Below, one piece after another: positions 28,055-37,115 of a stretch of DNA of 44,164 nt. The position numbers were made by a program, and so were the translations under genes. The stretch comes from an uncultured Methanobrevibacter sp. (lineage in GTDB: Archaea > Methanobacteriota > Methanobacteria > Methanobacteriales > Methanobacteriaceae), in contig CADAAJ010000014.1 in assembly GCA_902785855.1 (NCBI GenBank), positions 1 to 44,164 of the forward strand, given 5' to 3'. Positions within the stretch are counted from its first letter, which is position 1. Each line of letters opens with the position of its first letter. The notes under the pieces were generated by a model. It saw only the letters and a program-made list of their open reading frames with translations. It made no database searches and was not told the DNA's origin.

Positions 28055-28813
28055 ATGGCACAAATTTATCCAGGTACTTCTCAGGTTGCTCAAAATAGAA
28101 GAAACTTTTGTGACCCAGACTATGAGTTAGAAAAGTTAAGAGAAATCTCTGATGAAGACGTAGTAAAAATATTAGGTCACAGAGCTCCAGGTGAAGAATA
28201 TAAATCAGTTCACCCACCATTAGATGAAATGGATGAGCCTGACGACATTGTAAGAGAATTAGTAACCCCTATTGATGGTGCAAAAGCTGGGGACAGGATT
28301 AGATACATTCAATTCGTAGACTCTATGTACTTTGCTCCTGCTCAACCTTACTTAAGAGCAAGATCTTACTTATGCAGATGGAGAGGAATTGATACTGGTA
28401 CTTTATCCGGAAGACAAGTTATCGAAGCAAGAGAAAGAGATATCGAAAGATTATCCAAAATCCTCTTAGAAACTGAATACTTCGATACCGCAAGAACCGG
28501 TATTAGAGGTGCAGGTGTACACGGTCACTCTTTAAGATTAGACGAAAACGGTTTAATGTTTGATATGCTCAGAAGACAAGTATTCAACAAAGATACCGGT
28601 AAAGTTGAAATGGTAAGAGACCAAATTGGTGTTGACTTAGATGAACCTGTAGTCTTAGGTGAACCATTAGACGAAGAAACATTAAAAGCAAAAACCACTA
28701 TTTACAGAATAGATGGTGAAGCATACAAAGATGATAAAGAAGCTGTTGAAGTATTACATAATATTCACGTTTCCAGATCCTTTGGTGCATTTGATCCAAA
28801 CGCAGGATGGTAA
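28055..28813 (+). CDS. mcrG: Methyl-coenzyme M reductase gamma subunit
   Basis: Gamma subunit of the hexameric enzyme, cytoplasmic. The 252-residue protein is full length. Conserved stretches are [33 protein letters not shown] at the start, [18 protein letters not shown] near residue 38, [20 protein letters not shown] near residue 85, and [13 protein letters not shown] near residue 150. The ribosome binding site AGGAGAT lies inside the end of mcrC. Codons are strongly C-ending. Unlike mcrB and mcrA, no gap is seen. mcrA starts 5 nt after its stop. Confidence 0.96.
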   Translation: MAQIYPGTSQVAQNRRNFCDPDYELEKLREISDEDVVKILGHRAPGEEYKSVHPPLDEMDEPDDIVRELVTPIDGAKAGDRIRYIQFVDSMYFAPAQPYLRARSYLCRWRGIDTGTLSGRQVIEARERDIERLSKILLETEYFDTARTGIRGAGVHGHSLRLDENGLMFDMLRRQVFNKDTGKVEMVRDQIGVDLDEPVVLGEPLDEETLKAKTTIYRIDGEAYKDDKEAVEVLHNIHVSRSFGAFDPNAGW

Positions 28814-28818
28814 TTAAC

Positions 28819-30428
28819 ATGGCTGATAAAAAATTCTTAGATGCAATGAAAAAGAAATTCAGTGAAGATCCAACTGAAAAAAGTACCCAATTTTATAACA
28901 TGGGTGGTTGGAGACAATCTGAAAGAAAAACTGCATTTGTAAATGAAGGTAAAGAAATCGCTAAGAAAAGAGGAATCCCAATGTACAATCCTGACATTGG
29001 TACTCCTTTAGGTCAAAGAGCTTTAATGTCTTACCAATTATCTACTACTGATACTTTTGTAGAAGGTGACGATTTACACTTTATTAACAACGCAGCTATC
29101 CAACAAGCTTGGGATGACATTAGAAGAACTGTTATTGTAGGTTTAAACACTGCTCACAACGTTCTTGAAAAAAGATTAGGTATTGAAGTAACTCCTGAAA
29201 CTATTACCAATTACCTAGAAACTGTAAACCACGCTATGCCTGGTGCAGCAGTTGTTCAAGAACACATGGTAGAAACTGACCCATTAGTAGTACAAGACTC
29301 ATATGTAAAAGTCTTTACTGGTGATGACGAATTAGCTGACGAAATTGACTCAGCATTTGTTTTAGACATTAACAAAGAGTTCCCTGAAGAACAAGCTGAA
29401 GCTTTAAAAGCTGAAGTAGGTGGAGCTGTATGGCAAGCTGTAAGAATTCCTTCCATTGTAGGAAGAGTTTGTGATGGTGGTACTACCTCCAGATGGTCTG
29501 CTATGCAAATCGGTATGTCAATGATTTCTGCATACAACCAATGTGCTGGTGAAGGAGCTACTGGTGACTTCGCATACGCATCCAAACACGCAGAAGTTAT
29601 TCACATGGGTACTTACTTATCGGATTCATGGCAGATATCTGTCAAGCTTCCAGAGTTAACCCTGACGATCCAGTTAAAACCACTTTAGAAGTAGTAGCTT
29701 TAGGTGCTGCTTTATACGACCAAATTTGGTTAGGTTCTTACATGTCTGGTGGTGTAGGATTCACTCAATATGCTACTGCAGCATATACTGATAACGTATT
29801 AGATGACTTTACTTACTATGGTAAAGATTACGTAGAAGACAAATACGGAGACTTATGTTCCGCACCTAACAACATGGATACTGTTTTAGATGTTGGTACT
29901 GAAGTTGCTTTCTACGCATTAGATCAATACGAAGAATACCCAGCTTTACTTGAAACTCACTTCGGTGGATCTCAAAGAGCTTCCGTTATTTCCGCTGCAG
30001 CAGGTGCTTCCACTGCATTTGCTACTGGTAATGCACAAACTGGTTTAAGCGCATGGTACTTAGCTATGTACTTACACAAAGAACAACATTCCAGATTAGG
30101 ATTCTACGGTTACGATTTACAAGATCAATGTGGTGCTGCTAACGTATTCTCCATCAGAAATGATGAAGGTTTACCACTCGAAATGAGAGGACCAAACTAC
30201 CCTAACTACGCAATGAACGTAGGTCACCAAGGTGAATACGCTGGTATTGCACAAGCTCCTCACGCTGCTCGTGGAGATGCTTGGGCTTTCAACCCATTAA
30301 TCAAAATCGCATTTGCTGATAAAAACTTAGTATTCGACTTCAGTAAAGTTCGTTCTGAATTTGCTAAAGGTGCATTAAGAGAATTCGAACCTGCTGGTGA
30401 AAGAACTGCTATTACTCCAGCAAAATAG
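28819..30428 (+). CDS. mcrA: Methyl-coenzyme M reductase alpha subunit, disrupted by a 46-nt gap
   Basis: Catalytic alpha subunit. Codons 1-267 are intact to HMGTYL; the frame is then wrong and runs on to a stop at 29686-29688. From 29622 another frame encodes [12 protein letters not shown] and the complete remainder, including the [13 protein letters not shown] segment, the GGSQ methyl-Gln site and GYDLQDQC with the thioglycine and methyl-Cys positions. The missing family segment is 16 residues (PVRRARGENEPGGVPF-like) at 268-283. Adding 46 nt restores the frame and gives 551 residues. The lost loop holds Arg270 and the methylated Arg271 of the M. marburgensis enzyme. The start is ATG 28819, not 28807, which lies inside mcrG. 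An assembly error is most likely. Confidence 0.94.
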
Positions 30429-30440
30429 ATAGATAAACAC

Positions 30441-30473
30441 ATAGATGGGTGTTTTTTCACCTATCTATTTTTT
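30441..30473 (+). terminator. Terminator of the mcr operon
   Basis: An 11-bp stem pairs ATAGATGGGTG (30441-30451) with CACCTATCTAT (30458-30468), with one G-U pair and a loop of six T, followed by TTTTT. It lies 13 nt past the mcrA stop. The strongest hairpin plus U-tract of the window. Confidence 0.8.
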
Positions 30474-30662
30474 AATAAAAGTTTAAGCTTACCTAAAAAA
30501 AGGTTTTAGCAAAACATTTATATTAATAATTTAAAAAAATATACTATGCAGTAATTTTTGATATTATTGCAATTTTATATGATTTTTGTATGGAACGAAA
30601 ATCAAGTTCATTTCACGTTTATTAAATGATCAATTTAATAAAAAATATGGAGGAAAAAAATT
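30474..30662 (+). promoter_or_regulatory. mtr promoter and leader with 10-bp hairpin
   Basis: TATA candidates are ATTTATATTAAT near 30517-30528 and TTTTATATGATT near 30570-30581; the second would start RNA near 30605. TTTATTAAAT at 30618-30627 and its exact complement at 30633-30642 form a hairpin with a 5-nt loop, ending just before the GGAGG ribosome binding site of mtrE. The hairpin is all A-T in its stem, so weak. Confidence 0.45.
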
Positions 30663-31496
30663 ATGGACCCTGTAACATTAGGTGTAGTTGCATTAATGGG
30701 TGCAGTTGAAAGTAACCCTAACTCTCAAGTTCAACTTGCTCCACAAATGGGACATTTACACCGTATGATAAACAAGGCGGCTTCTGGTGAACCAGTCGCT
30801 TATGGTGTTTGGTGTGGTGTTGCTGGTGCTATTGCATATTTAGCAATCACTTTAGGTGTTATGCCTATCGTAGCTATTGCAATGGGTGCTTGTGTCGCTG
30901 CTTTTGTTCACGCTATTTATACTGTTACATCCCACATGGGAAGGATTGTTGGACAATCACAATTCGAACAACCATTGTTCATGGATGTATTGACTCAGTC
31001 TTTAGGACCTATTGTAGGTCACGGATTTATAACTAGTTTCTGTATTGTTGGAATTTCATACTTAATGACTATTCCTATTAACTTTGGCGAGCCTTTACAC
31101 GTATTCCCAATTCCACTTTTAGCAATGCTTTGGGGTATTGCTCTTGGTTCTATTGGATCTGCAACTGGGGACGTTCATTATGGTGCTGAAAGTGAGTATC
31201 AGAAATTCGAATTTGGTGGAGGTACCCCTGTAGCTATTCAAGGGGATATTGTTACTAAAGCTCCATTAGGTGCTAAAAACTCTATGGATGTAGTAAACTT
31301 CTGTGCTAAATTTGGTGGACCATTAACTGGTTTTTGTTTCGGTCTCGTTGTATTCTTTAGTTTCTGGAATACAGTAGTATTTGGAATATATGGTGGTATT
31401 GTTGTAGGTATTTTAATTATCATCTTATTAGTTATTCTTAATGATAGATTAGAAGTATTTGCAAGAAACCAATATGGACCATATGAGGAAGATTAA
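30663..31496 (+). CDS. mtrE: Tetrahydromethanopterin S-methyltransferase subunit E (possibly shortened)
   Basis: Membrane subunit of the sodium-pumping methyltransferase. Six or more hydrophobic segments are seen; conserved stretches are NPNSQVQLAPQMGHLHR near residue 18, SATGDVHYGAESEYQ near residue 165, and NRxEVFARN-type end. The 277 residues are about 18 fewer than I recall for the family. The N-terminus reads MDPVTLGVVALMGAV directly before ESNPNSQ, whereas relatives have an AATIAGAAEDLESD-type stretch between them. The reading frame is intact. It may be a third small gap like those in mcrB and mcrA, or true variation. GGAGG precedes the ATG. Confidence 0.93.
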   Translation: MDPVTLGVVALMGAVESNPNSQVQLAPQMGHLHRMINKAASGEPVAYGVWCGVAGAIAYLAITLGVMPIVAIAMGACVAAFVHAIYTVTSHMGRIVGQSQFEQPLFMDVLTQSLGPIVGHGFITSFCIVGISYLMTIPINFGEPLHVFPIPLLAMLWGIALGSIGSATGDVHYGAESEYQKFEFGGGTPVAIQGDIVTKAPLGAKNSMDVVNFCAKFGGPLTGFCFGLVVFFSFWNTVVFGIYGGIVVGILIIILLVILNDRLEVFARNQYGPYEED

Positions 31497-31508
31497 GGAG
31501 GTTCGATT

Positions 31509-32210
31509 ATGGATCCTATTACATTAATTTTATTCATCGCAATAGGCGGTATTATGATTGGTGCTGGTGTGCACTTTATTCCTGTAGGAGGTGCTCCTGC
31601 TGCTATGGCTACTGCTACTGGTGTAGGTACTGGTACTGCTATGTTAGCTGCTGGTGCAGGTTTAACTGGTCTTATTACTGCTGCTACTATGACAGGTGAA
31701 CCATTCTATATTGTTGGTATAGGTGGTGCTATAGGTGCTATGATAATGATGGGACTTACTATGCTTATTGCTAACATCATATATGTATATGGTGTAGGTG
31801 TTGTTCCTGCTGCATCTAAAGTAACTACTGACTGGATTTCAAAACGTAACCAAGAAAAGTATAAAACTCCTGGTACTGAAGGTCACGGAGTACCTCTCAC
31901 TTCATTTATAAGTGGTCTTATAGGTGCTTTCTTTGGTGGTTTCGGTGGTGGATTAGTATACTACGGTATCAACACTGCTGTAAATGACAGTACTTTTATT
32001 GTTGACCCAACTATAAGTATTGGTTTAGCTGCTATTTTAGGTGTAGGTGTGTTCTTTATTAACGCGGTAATTGCTTCTTATAATATTGGTGGTACCATTG
32101 AAGGTATGCACGATCCAAAATTCAAAAGAATTGGAACTGGAGCACTTGCATGCGCTATCGCATCTGTCGTTGTTGGAATATTTTGTATTATTTTAACTGG
32201 AGGTTTCTAA
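31509..32210 (+). CDS. mtrD: Tetrahydromethanopterin S-methyltransferase subunit D
   Basis: A 233-residue integral membrane subunit with about six glycine- and alanine-rich helices, part of the core that couples methyl transfer to sodium export. The start MDPITLILFIAIGGIMIGAG, the VHFIPVGGAPAAMATATGVGTGTAMLAAGAGLTG region and the hydrophilic loop WISKRNQEKYKTPGTEGHG near residue 115 are as expected. Length is normal, so no gap here. AGGAGG precedes the ATG, 12 nt after mtrE. mtrC follows with its ATG directly after the stop codon. Confidence 0.95.
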   Translation: MDPITLILFIAIGGIMIGAGVHFIPVGGAPAAMATATGVGTGTAMLAAGAGLTGLITAATMTGEPFYIVGIGGAIGAMIMMGLTMLIANIIYVYGVGVVPAASKVTTDWISKRNQEKYKTPGTEGHGVPLTSFISGLIGAFFGGFGGGLVYYGINTAVNDSTFIVDPTISIGLAAILGVGVFFINAVIASYNIGGTIEGMHDPKFKRIGTGALACAIASVVVGIFCIILTGGF

Positions 32211-33026
32211 ATGTCTGCTGGTGGAAGTGCTGACGGTGCAGCTGCAGGTGCAGTAAGTTCAACTCATTTGTTATTATTAGGCCTCGTCGGCGGTTTAATT
32301 TGTATTTATTTATCCGGCTTTTTTGATGAAGTTTTAGGTTCAGTTATCGCAGGTATTGGTGCTGTTTTAGCTATTATATGGGGAGCAGATGCTATCCGTA
32401 GAGTTGCTAGTTATGGTTTAGGTACTGGTGTACCATCTATTGGGTACATGTCTTTATCTGTTGGTGTTATTTCCGTTTTATCCGGTATTAGTTTATCAGG
32501 TCATTTTGATAATATATTTATTGGACCTATTGCTAGTTTAATTATCGCTGCTATTATCGGTGCTGTTATTGCAGTTTGTGCTATTAAAATTGTAGGTATG
32601 AAAATTCCTATTATGATTCAATGTACTATTGAAATTGCTATGGCATCATGTATAGCTATTTTCGGATTTTCTGTTGGTATTGCAGGTAGTTATGACATGG
32701 TATCAATTTATGAACATGTTGTTGCAACCGGATTTATTGCTGTATTATTTATTATGTGTACTATGGCTATCCAACACCCATTCAATGCATGTTTAGGACC
32801 TAATGAAGATCAAGTAAGAACTCTCAAATGTGCAGCATCTACTGCATTTTTAGCATTAACTGTTACTGGTCTTTTATCCGTTACTACAGGCGGATTAGGT
32901 TGGTTCGTTGTATTCATCATTGGTTTAATTGGTTGGATTATTTCATTTAGATCATTTGTCTTAGCTTCATGTAATGATGCAGCTTCAACAAAATGGGCTG
33001 GTTTATGGCCTAAAGTAGAGGAATAG
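32211..33026 (+). CDS. mtrC: Tetrahydromethanopterin S-methyltransferase subunit C
   Basis: A 271-residue integral membrane subunit with about seven hydrophobic segments, in the MtrCDE membrane core. The hydrophilic loop MAIQHPFNACLGPNEDQVRTLKCAAS near residue 185 and the short N-terminal Gly/Ala tail before STHLLLLGLVGG are typical. The ATG follows the mtrD stop with no gap; the GGAGG ribosome binding site is in the end of mtrD. mtrB is 17 nt downstream. Confidence 0.95.
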   Translation: MSAGGSADGAAAGAVSSTHLLLLGLVGGLICIYLSGFFDEVLGSVIAGIGAVLAIIWGADAIRRVASYGLGTGVPSIGYMSLSVGVISVLSGISLSGHFDNIFIGPIASLIIAAIIGAVIAVCAIKIVGMKIPIMIQCTIEIAMASCIAIFGFSVGIAGSYDMVSIYEHVVATGFIAVLFIMCTMAIQHPFNACLGPNEDQVRTLKCAASTAFLALTVTGLLSVTTGGLGWFVVFIIGLIGWIISFRSFVLASCNDAASTKWAGLWPKVEE

Positions 33027-33043
33027 AATAGGAGGAATTAAAT

Positions 33044-33373
33044 ATGGCTCAAATGTTACCTATGGTACAAATTATACCTGATATGAATTTGGCTTATGAT
33101 CCTGTTACTGGGATTGTTGGAGCATCTTTAGGTTCAGGAGTTGTACTCCTATCCATGGATGAAGTAAGTGAACAAGTAGCAAAAGTAGAATTAGCTGCTG
33201 ATGCATTAATAGATTCTTTAGATCCTTATACAAGTCCTGTTGATTCATTCCCTGGAAGAGCTGGTGCTCATGTTACTTCAGGGTTATTAACTAATGCAGT
33301 ATATGGATTTTTATTAGCTACATTTATTATTTTTGCTGCATTACCTATATTACAACTTTTGGGGGTTTTATAG
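33044..33373 (+). CDS. mtrB: Tetrahydromethanopterin S-methyltransferase subunit B
   Basis: A 109-residue subunit with a single C-terminal membrane helix (residues about 86-107, VYGFLLATFIIFAALPILQLLG). The soluble part starts MLPMVQIIPDMNLAYDPVTGIVGAS and carries GSGVVLLSMDEVSEQVAKVE and SFPGRAGAHV, as in the family. AGGAGG lies ahead of the ATG. The mtrA ATG comes directly after its stop. It belongs to the stalk-like small-subunit set around MtrA. Confidence 0.94.
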   Translation: MAQMLPMVQIIPDMNLAYDPVTGIVGASLGSGVVLLSMDEVSEQVAKVELAADALIDSLDPYTSPVDSFPGRAGAHVTSGLLTNAVYGFLLATFIIFAALPILQLLGVL

Positions 33374-34090
33374 ATGGCTGATAAAAAAGCTCCTGCAGAT
33401 GGCTGGCCAGTTATCAGTGGGGATTACATTGTAGGTGATCCTGAAAGCCCTGTTGCAGTTACAACATTAGCTTCTCACATTGAAGCTGAACTTACTGGAG
33501 CAGCAATCGCAGGCCCATGTAAAACAGAAAACTTAGGAGTAGAAAAAGTTGTTGCAAATATTATTTCAAACCCTAATATTCGTTTCTTAATATTAGCTGG
33601 TGCTGAAGTACAAGGACATATTACTGGTCAAAGTTTTATTGCATTATATGAAAATGGTGCAGACCCAGATAAAAAGAAAATTATTGGTGCAACTGGTGCT
33701 ATTCCTTTCGTAGAAAATGTTCCACTTGAAGGTGTTGAAAGATTCCAACAACAATTAGAAATTGTTGATTTAATTGACACTGAAGATGTTGGAGCAATTC
33801 AAGCAAAAATTAATGAATGTGTAGAAAAAGATCCTGGTGCTTTTGAAGAAGAAGCTATGGTTATTTCTGTTGAAGGCGACGATGATGATGAAGATGAAGG
33901 TGAAGCAATTAAAGTAGTTTCCGCTGAAACCGCTTTAATCGAAGCTAGAATCAGAAACATCAACACTAAAATCGATATGATTGGTGCTATTCAAAGAAAT
34001 ATGGCTGGTAATTATGCTGGTAAAGTTCAAGGTATAATGATCGGTTTAGCTTTTACTTTGATTGTAGGATTTTTATTCTTGATGATTTAA
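33374..34090 (+). CDS. mtrA: Tetrahydromethanopterin S-methyltransferase subunit A (corrinoid protein)
   Basis: Carries the cobamide that accepts the methyl group from methyl-tetrahydromethanopterin and passes it to coenzyme M. The 238 residues match the family. His82 in [10 protein letters not shown] is the expected lower cobalt ligand (His84 in M. marburgensis numbering). An acidic linker ([10 protein letters not shown] near residue 172) leads to a helix and a single C-terminal membrane anchor ([17 protein letters not shown]). Translation is coupled to mtrB; the GGGGG just upstream lies in the end of mtrB. The cobY gene downstream fits its need for cobamide. Confidence 0.96.
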   Translation: MADKKAPADGWPVISGDYIVGDPESPVAVTTLASHIEAELTGAAIAGPCKTENLGVEKVVANIISNPNIRFLILAGAEVQGHITGQSFIALYENGADPDKKKIIGATGAIPFVENVPLEGVERFQQQLEIVDLIDTEDVGAIQAKINECVEKDPGAFEEEAMVISVEGDDDDEDEGEAIKVVSAETALIEARIRNINTKIDMIGAIQRNMAGNYAGKVQGIMIGLAFTLIVGFLFLMI

Positions 34091-34103
34091 GGAGGAAGAG
34101 ATT

Positions 34104-34310
34104 ATGGTAGATATTTCTAATAAACCAAATATTACTGGTATGAAAAAAGCAGCTGATGATGCTGAATACAGTTCAAAACTTCTTGCAAGAGAAGGTAAAC
34201 TTTTCGCAGCTTTACTTTCAACTAGATTTAAAGGTTTTGCTCTCGGTATTTGTTTAGCTTTACTTTTAATCGTAATCATTCCTTTTATTGCAGCAGCATT
34301 AGGATTCTAG
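34104..34310 (+). CDS. mtrF: Tetrahydromethanopterin S-methyltransferase subunit F
   Basis: A 68-residue subunit: a soluble helix ([27 protein letters not shown]) and one C-terminal membrane helix ([23 protein letters not shown]). It resembles the C-terminal part of MtrA, as known for the family. Strong AAGGAGGAAG ribosome binding site 13 nt after mtrA. Member of the mtrEDCBAFGH operon. Confidence 0.93.
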   Translation: MVDISNKPNITGMKKAADDAEYSSKLLAREGKLFAALLSTRFKGFALGICLALLLIVIIPFIAAALGF

Positions 34311-34323
34311 AGGGGTGTTATTT

Positions 34324-34563
34324 ATGAGTGAAGAAAATTCAATACCTCAAGTTATGGTTTCCACAGATGATTTCCATGATGCAGTTAACAGATTAGATGA
34401 TGCAGAAGAAAAAGTTGATTTCACTGTTGGAGAATATTATCAACGTTTAGGTCAGCAATCTGGTAGAGATGTTGGTATTTTATACGGTATTATACTTGGA
34501 TTAATTATTTTAGTTGTAGCTATTAAATTCGGTTTAACTACAATGATGTCAACCTTATTATAG
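34324..34563 (+). CDS. mtrG: Tetrahydromethanopterin S-methyltransferase subunit G
   Basis: A 79-residue subunit with a soluble helical part ([24 protein letters not shown]) and a C-terminal membrane helix ([21 protein letters not shown]). The ATG at 34324 was preferred to the TTG at 34315 because of its spacing from GAGGGGTG at 34310-34317. It is 13 nt from both neighbours. Function within the complex is structural. Confidence 0.93.
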   Translation: MSEENSIPQVMVSTDDFHDAVNRLDDAEEKVDFTVGEYYQRLGQQSGRDVGILYGIILGLIILVVAIKFGLTTMMSTLL

Positions 34564-34576
34564 GAGGTTTATACTT

Positions 34577-35515
34577 ATGTTTAGATTTGATAAAGAACAA
34601 GAAGTTTTTGATTTCGCAGGAGTCAAAATGGGAGGTCAACCTGGAGAATACCCTACTGTATTAGCTGGTACTATTTTCTACGGTGGACACAATATTATTG
34701 ATGATGAATTAACTGGAGCTTTTGATAAAGCAAGAGCAGAACAATTAGTAAATGATATGGCTGAAATTTCAGATGTTACAGGTAACCCATATATTGTACA
34801 AGTTTTCGGTCAAACAGAAGAAGCTATTGTTAAATATATTGAATATATTGGTGAAATTTGTGATGCACCTTTCCTTATAGATTCAACTTCCGGTGATGCA
34901 AGAGTTGCTGGTGCACAATACTCTGATGAATCTGGATTAACAGAAAGGGCTATTTACAACTCAATCAATATGGCAGCAGATAAATCTGAATTAGAAGCAC
35001 TCGCTGAAACTGACATTAGCGCTTCCATTATCTTAGGATTCAACCCAATGAATGCTACAGTTGATGGTAAAATGGCAATGTGGGAAAACGGTGACGACGG
35101 TGCTTACGAAAAAGGTTTACTTGAAGTAGCTGCTGACTGTGGTATTGACAAATTCATGATGGATACTGCAGTTACTCCATTAGGTCAAGGTGCAGGTATT
35201 GCTGCAAAAACTTCATTTGCAGAAAAATCCAAATGGGGATACCCTGTTGGTTCTGGTATTCACAATGTACCTTCCGCATGGGATTGGTTAAGAGACTACA
35301 AAAAAGCTGGTCACAAAGATGCATTTACTGTTTGTGATATTGGTGCTAACATCGTACAAGTAATGTGTGGTGGAGACTTCGTTCTCTTTGGACCTATTGA
35401 AAACGCAAACATTGCATTCCCAGCAGTAGCTCAAACTGATATGTTCATCAGTGAAGCTGCAGCTGATATGGGTACTGAACCTGTAGAAGGTCACCCAATG
35501 AACAAATTATTATAG
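34577..35515 (+). CDS. mtrH: Tetrahydromethanopterin S-methyltransferase subunit H
   Basis: Soluble catalytic subunit that transfers the methyl group from methyl-tetrahydromethanopterin to the MtrA cobamide. The TIM-barrel protein has 312 residues, normal length. Conserved points are MFRFDKEQEVFDFAGVKMGGQPGEYPTVL at the start, FYGGHNIIDDE near residue 36, PFLIDSTSGDARVAGA near residue 95, and GAGIAAKTSFAEK near residue 215. AGGAGG precedes the ATG. The stop is inside a terminator hairpin. C-ending codons are common, marking high expression. Confidence 0.96.
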   Translation: MFRFDKEQEVFDFAGVKMGGQPGEYPTVLAGTIFYGGHNIIDDELTGAFDKARAEQLVNDMAEISDVTGNPYIVQVFGQTEEAIVKYIEYIGEICDAPFLIDSTSGDARVAGAQYSDESGLTERAIYNSINMAADKSELEALAETDISASIILGFNPMNATVDGKMAMWENGDDGAYEKGLLEVAADCGIDKFMMDTAVTPLGQGAGIAAKTSFAEKSKWGYPVGSGIHNVPSAWDWLRDYKKAGHKDAFTVCDIGANIVQVMCGGDFVLFGPIENANIAFPAVAQTDMFISEAAADMGTEPVEGHPMNKLL

Positions 35516-35554
35516 ATTGGATTATTTCTAATCTATATTTTTCTTTCTTTTTTT
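35511..35554 (+). terminator. Terminator of the mtr operon, overlapping the mtrH stop codon
   Basis: TATAGATT (35511-35518) pairs with AATCTATA (35530-35537), enclosing an 11-nt loop that can add a few inner pairs. A U-rich run (TTTTTCTTTCTTTTTTTT) follows. The first arm contains the mtrH stop codon. Confidence 0.75.
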
Positions 35555-35625
35555 GAAATTTATTTAATAAAATTTATATTATTATAAAAAGATATTATTA
35601 CTTAATTGTAATTGAGGTTTTAATA

Positions 35626-37095
35626 ATGTCTTTTTTAAGTAAAATTTTTAATAAAGGTCCTAAACCTGTTATTGCTAAATCACGTGAAGGTAATTTAGCA
35701 TCTTTAACTGCTCAACAGGCTGGTCCTGCAAGTCCTGGTGCTGTTAAAAAGCCAGATGTATTTTATGTAACTGCTTCTGTGGAATTAGGTAATACTACTA
35801 CTAAATGTATTGTTATGGCTACAAATTTGAATACTAGTGAGTCTTATTTACTTAATAAAACTGTTAAGATGACAAGAGATATCAGACCACCTAAACCTTC
35901 AGAGGAAGTTTTCGGTAAAACTGTATGGGGAATTGAATTATCTAAAGAGGCTGTAACTGAAATGGTTAAAGACACTGTTTTAGAAGCTTTAAAGAAATGT
36001 AATGTTGACAAAGAAAAGGATTTGGATTTTGTTGTTAGATCAACTGGTGTAACTGCTGGTTTTGCTACTGCTGAAGAAGCAGGTCAACTTATTATTGCTT
36101 TGGCTGACGGATGTCTTGAAGCTGATATTCCGCCTCGTAAAATGTCTCCTGCAATGGGTATTTCTCAACTTCCTGAAAAATTGCAGAAACATTCTTTATT
36201 GGAAAATATTCTATTTGATGGTGCTGTTGTTAGTGTTGTTCCACCTAAAGGTAAAGAAACTGTTGCAAATGAGATGGAAGGAGAACTTGTTACAGCAGGT
36301 ATTAAATTAGGTGCTAAATGGACTGATGTGGATTATAGAAATCCTTGTGTTTCTCTTGACTTTGGTTCTACATTAGCTGGACGTATTGTTGATGATAATC
36401 ATCCTTATGCTAATACTGTTGGTAACTTTTTAGGTTTAGCTGGTGTTGTCAGCGATTCTATTGCAAGAGGATCTGGTAAAATTGATAAGAAAAATGGTGC
36501 TGCTTTAGATTTATATTCAGATAAGGCTATTAAAAAGGCTAATCACAAAAAAGCTGAAGAAAATTCATTGGAAGCACATAAATTAATCAATATTTCTAAA
36601 GTTCCTAAAGGTGTTGACAGATTCGGTACTGTTCCTTTAAATCCTGAAGCTGCTGAAAAAGCAGGTACTACTTTAATAGGTTGTGATGTTGGAGTTAATG
36701 GTGATAAACTTCCTGAATTAATGGATTTAGGTGCTCAGTTTTATGATGAAGATGGTCTTCCAACTTTATTATCTACTTTAGATTATGTAAGTACTAATAT
36801 TGTAACCAGAGTTTTAGATGTTGCATTTGAAGAAAATGTTATTGTTCCTGGATCTGCTTTAGGAGTTACTGGTAGAGCAGGTATTACTGGTAGAAAACCT
36901 GAACTTATTTTAAAGGCTGTTAATGATAAATTTGAGGATGTTGTTTTTGTTGAAGATGGTCTTGCACTTGGTTCAGCTATTATGGCAAGGTGTATGAATT
37001 CAATGGGAACTCCTAAATTCCCTATTGGTGGTCATCAAGGTGGTAAATGCATTCTTAAAGATCGTATGAAAATGGCTGGCGGTAAGTTCGCTTAA
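35626..37095 (+). CDS. mmp14: Methanogenesis marker protein 14
   Basis: A 489-residue soluble protein restricted to methanogens, usually just after mtrH. The fold appears related to the ASKHA/RamA-activator type: VTASVELGNTTTKCIVMATNL near residue 48 and VSLDFGSTLAGRIVDD near residue 243 look like the two phosphate-binding loops of an actin-like ATPase. That would fit a role in keeping a corrinoid protein such as MtrA active, but it is inference. Codons are mostly T-ending. The gene has its own AT-rich upstream gap of 70-110 nt with AGGTTTT near the ATG. cobY follows 20 nt later. Confidence 0.78.
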   Translation: MSFLSKIFNKGPKPVIAKSREGNLASLTAQQAGPASPGAVKKPDVFYVTASVELGNTTTKCIVMATNLNTSESYLLNKTVKMTRDIRPPKPSEEVFGKTVWGIELSKEAVTEMVKDTVLEALKKCNVDKEKDLDFVVRSTGVTAGFATAEEAGQLIIALADGCLEADIPPRKMSPAMGISQLPEKLQKHSLLENILFDGAVVSVVPPKGKETVANEMEGELVTAGIKLGAKWTDVDYRNPCVSLDFGSTLAGRIVDDNHPYANTVGNFLGLAGVVSDSIARGSGKIDKKNGAALDLYSDKAIKKANHKKAEENSLEAHKLINISKVPKGVDRFGTVPLNPEAAEKAGTTLIGCDVGVNGDKLPELMDLGAQFYDEDGLPTLLSTLDYVSTNIVTRVLDVAFEENVIVPGSALGVTGRAGITGRKPELILKAVNDKFEDVVFVEDGLALGSAIMARCMNSMGTPKFPIGGHQGGKCILKDRMKMAGGKFA

Positions 37096-37115
37096 AAATT
37101 TCATTGTGGTTTCTC

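Noticed and set aside
28819-30428. Programmed frameshift or translational bypass in mcrA and mcrB
   Set aside because: Such a mechanism can restore a frame but cannot supply the 16-17 conserved residues that are absent from the DNA. No slippery site or bypass hairpin is evident.
28819-30428. mcrA and mcrB as true decayed pseudogenes
   Set aside because: Everything outside one short gap in each gene is intact and strongly codon-optimised, and the enzyme is essential in a methanogen. A sequence error or a recent event is more likely.
29628-30428. Separate gene starting at the ATG at 29628
   Set aside because: This ATG is an internal codon of mcrA (GFMADIC); the protein is only the C-terminal half of McrA.
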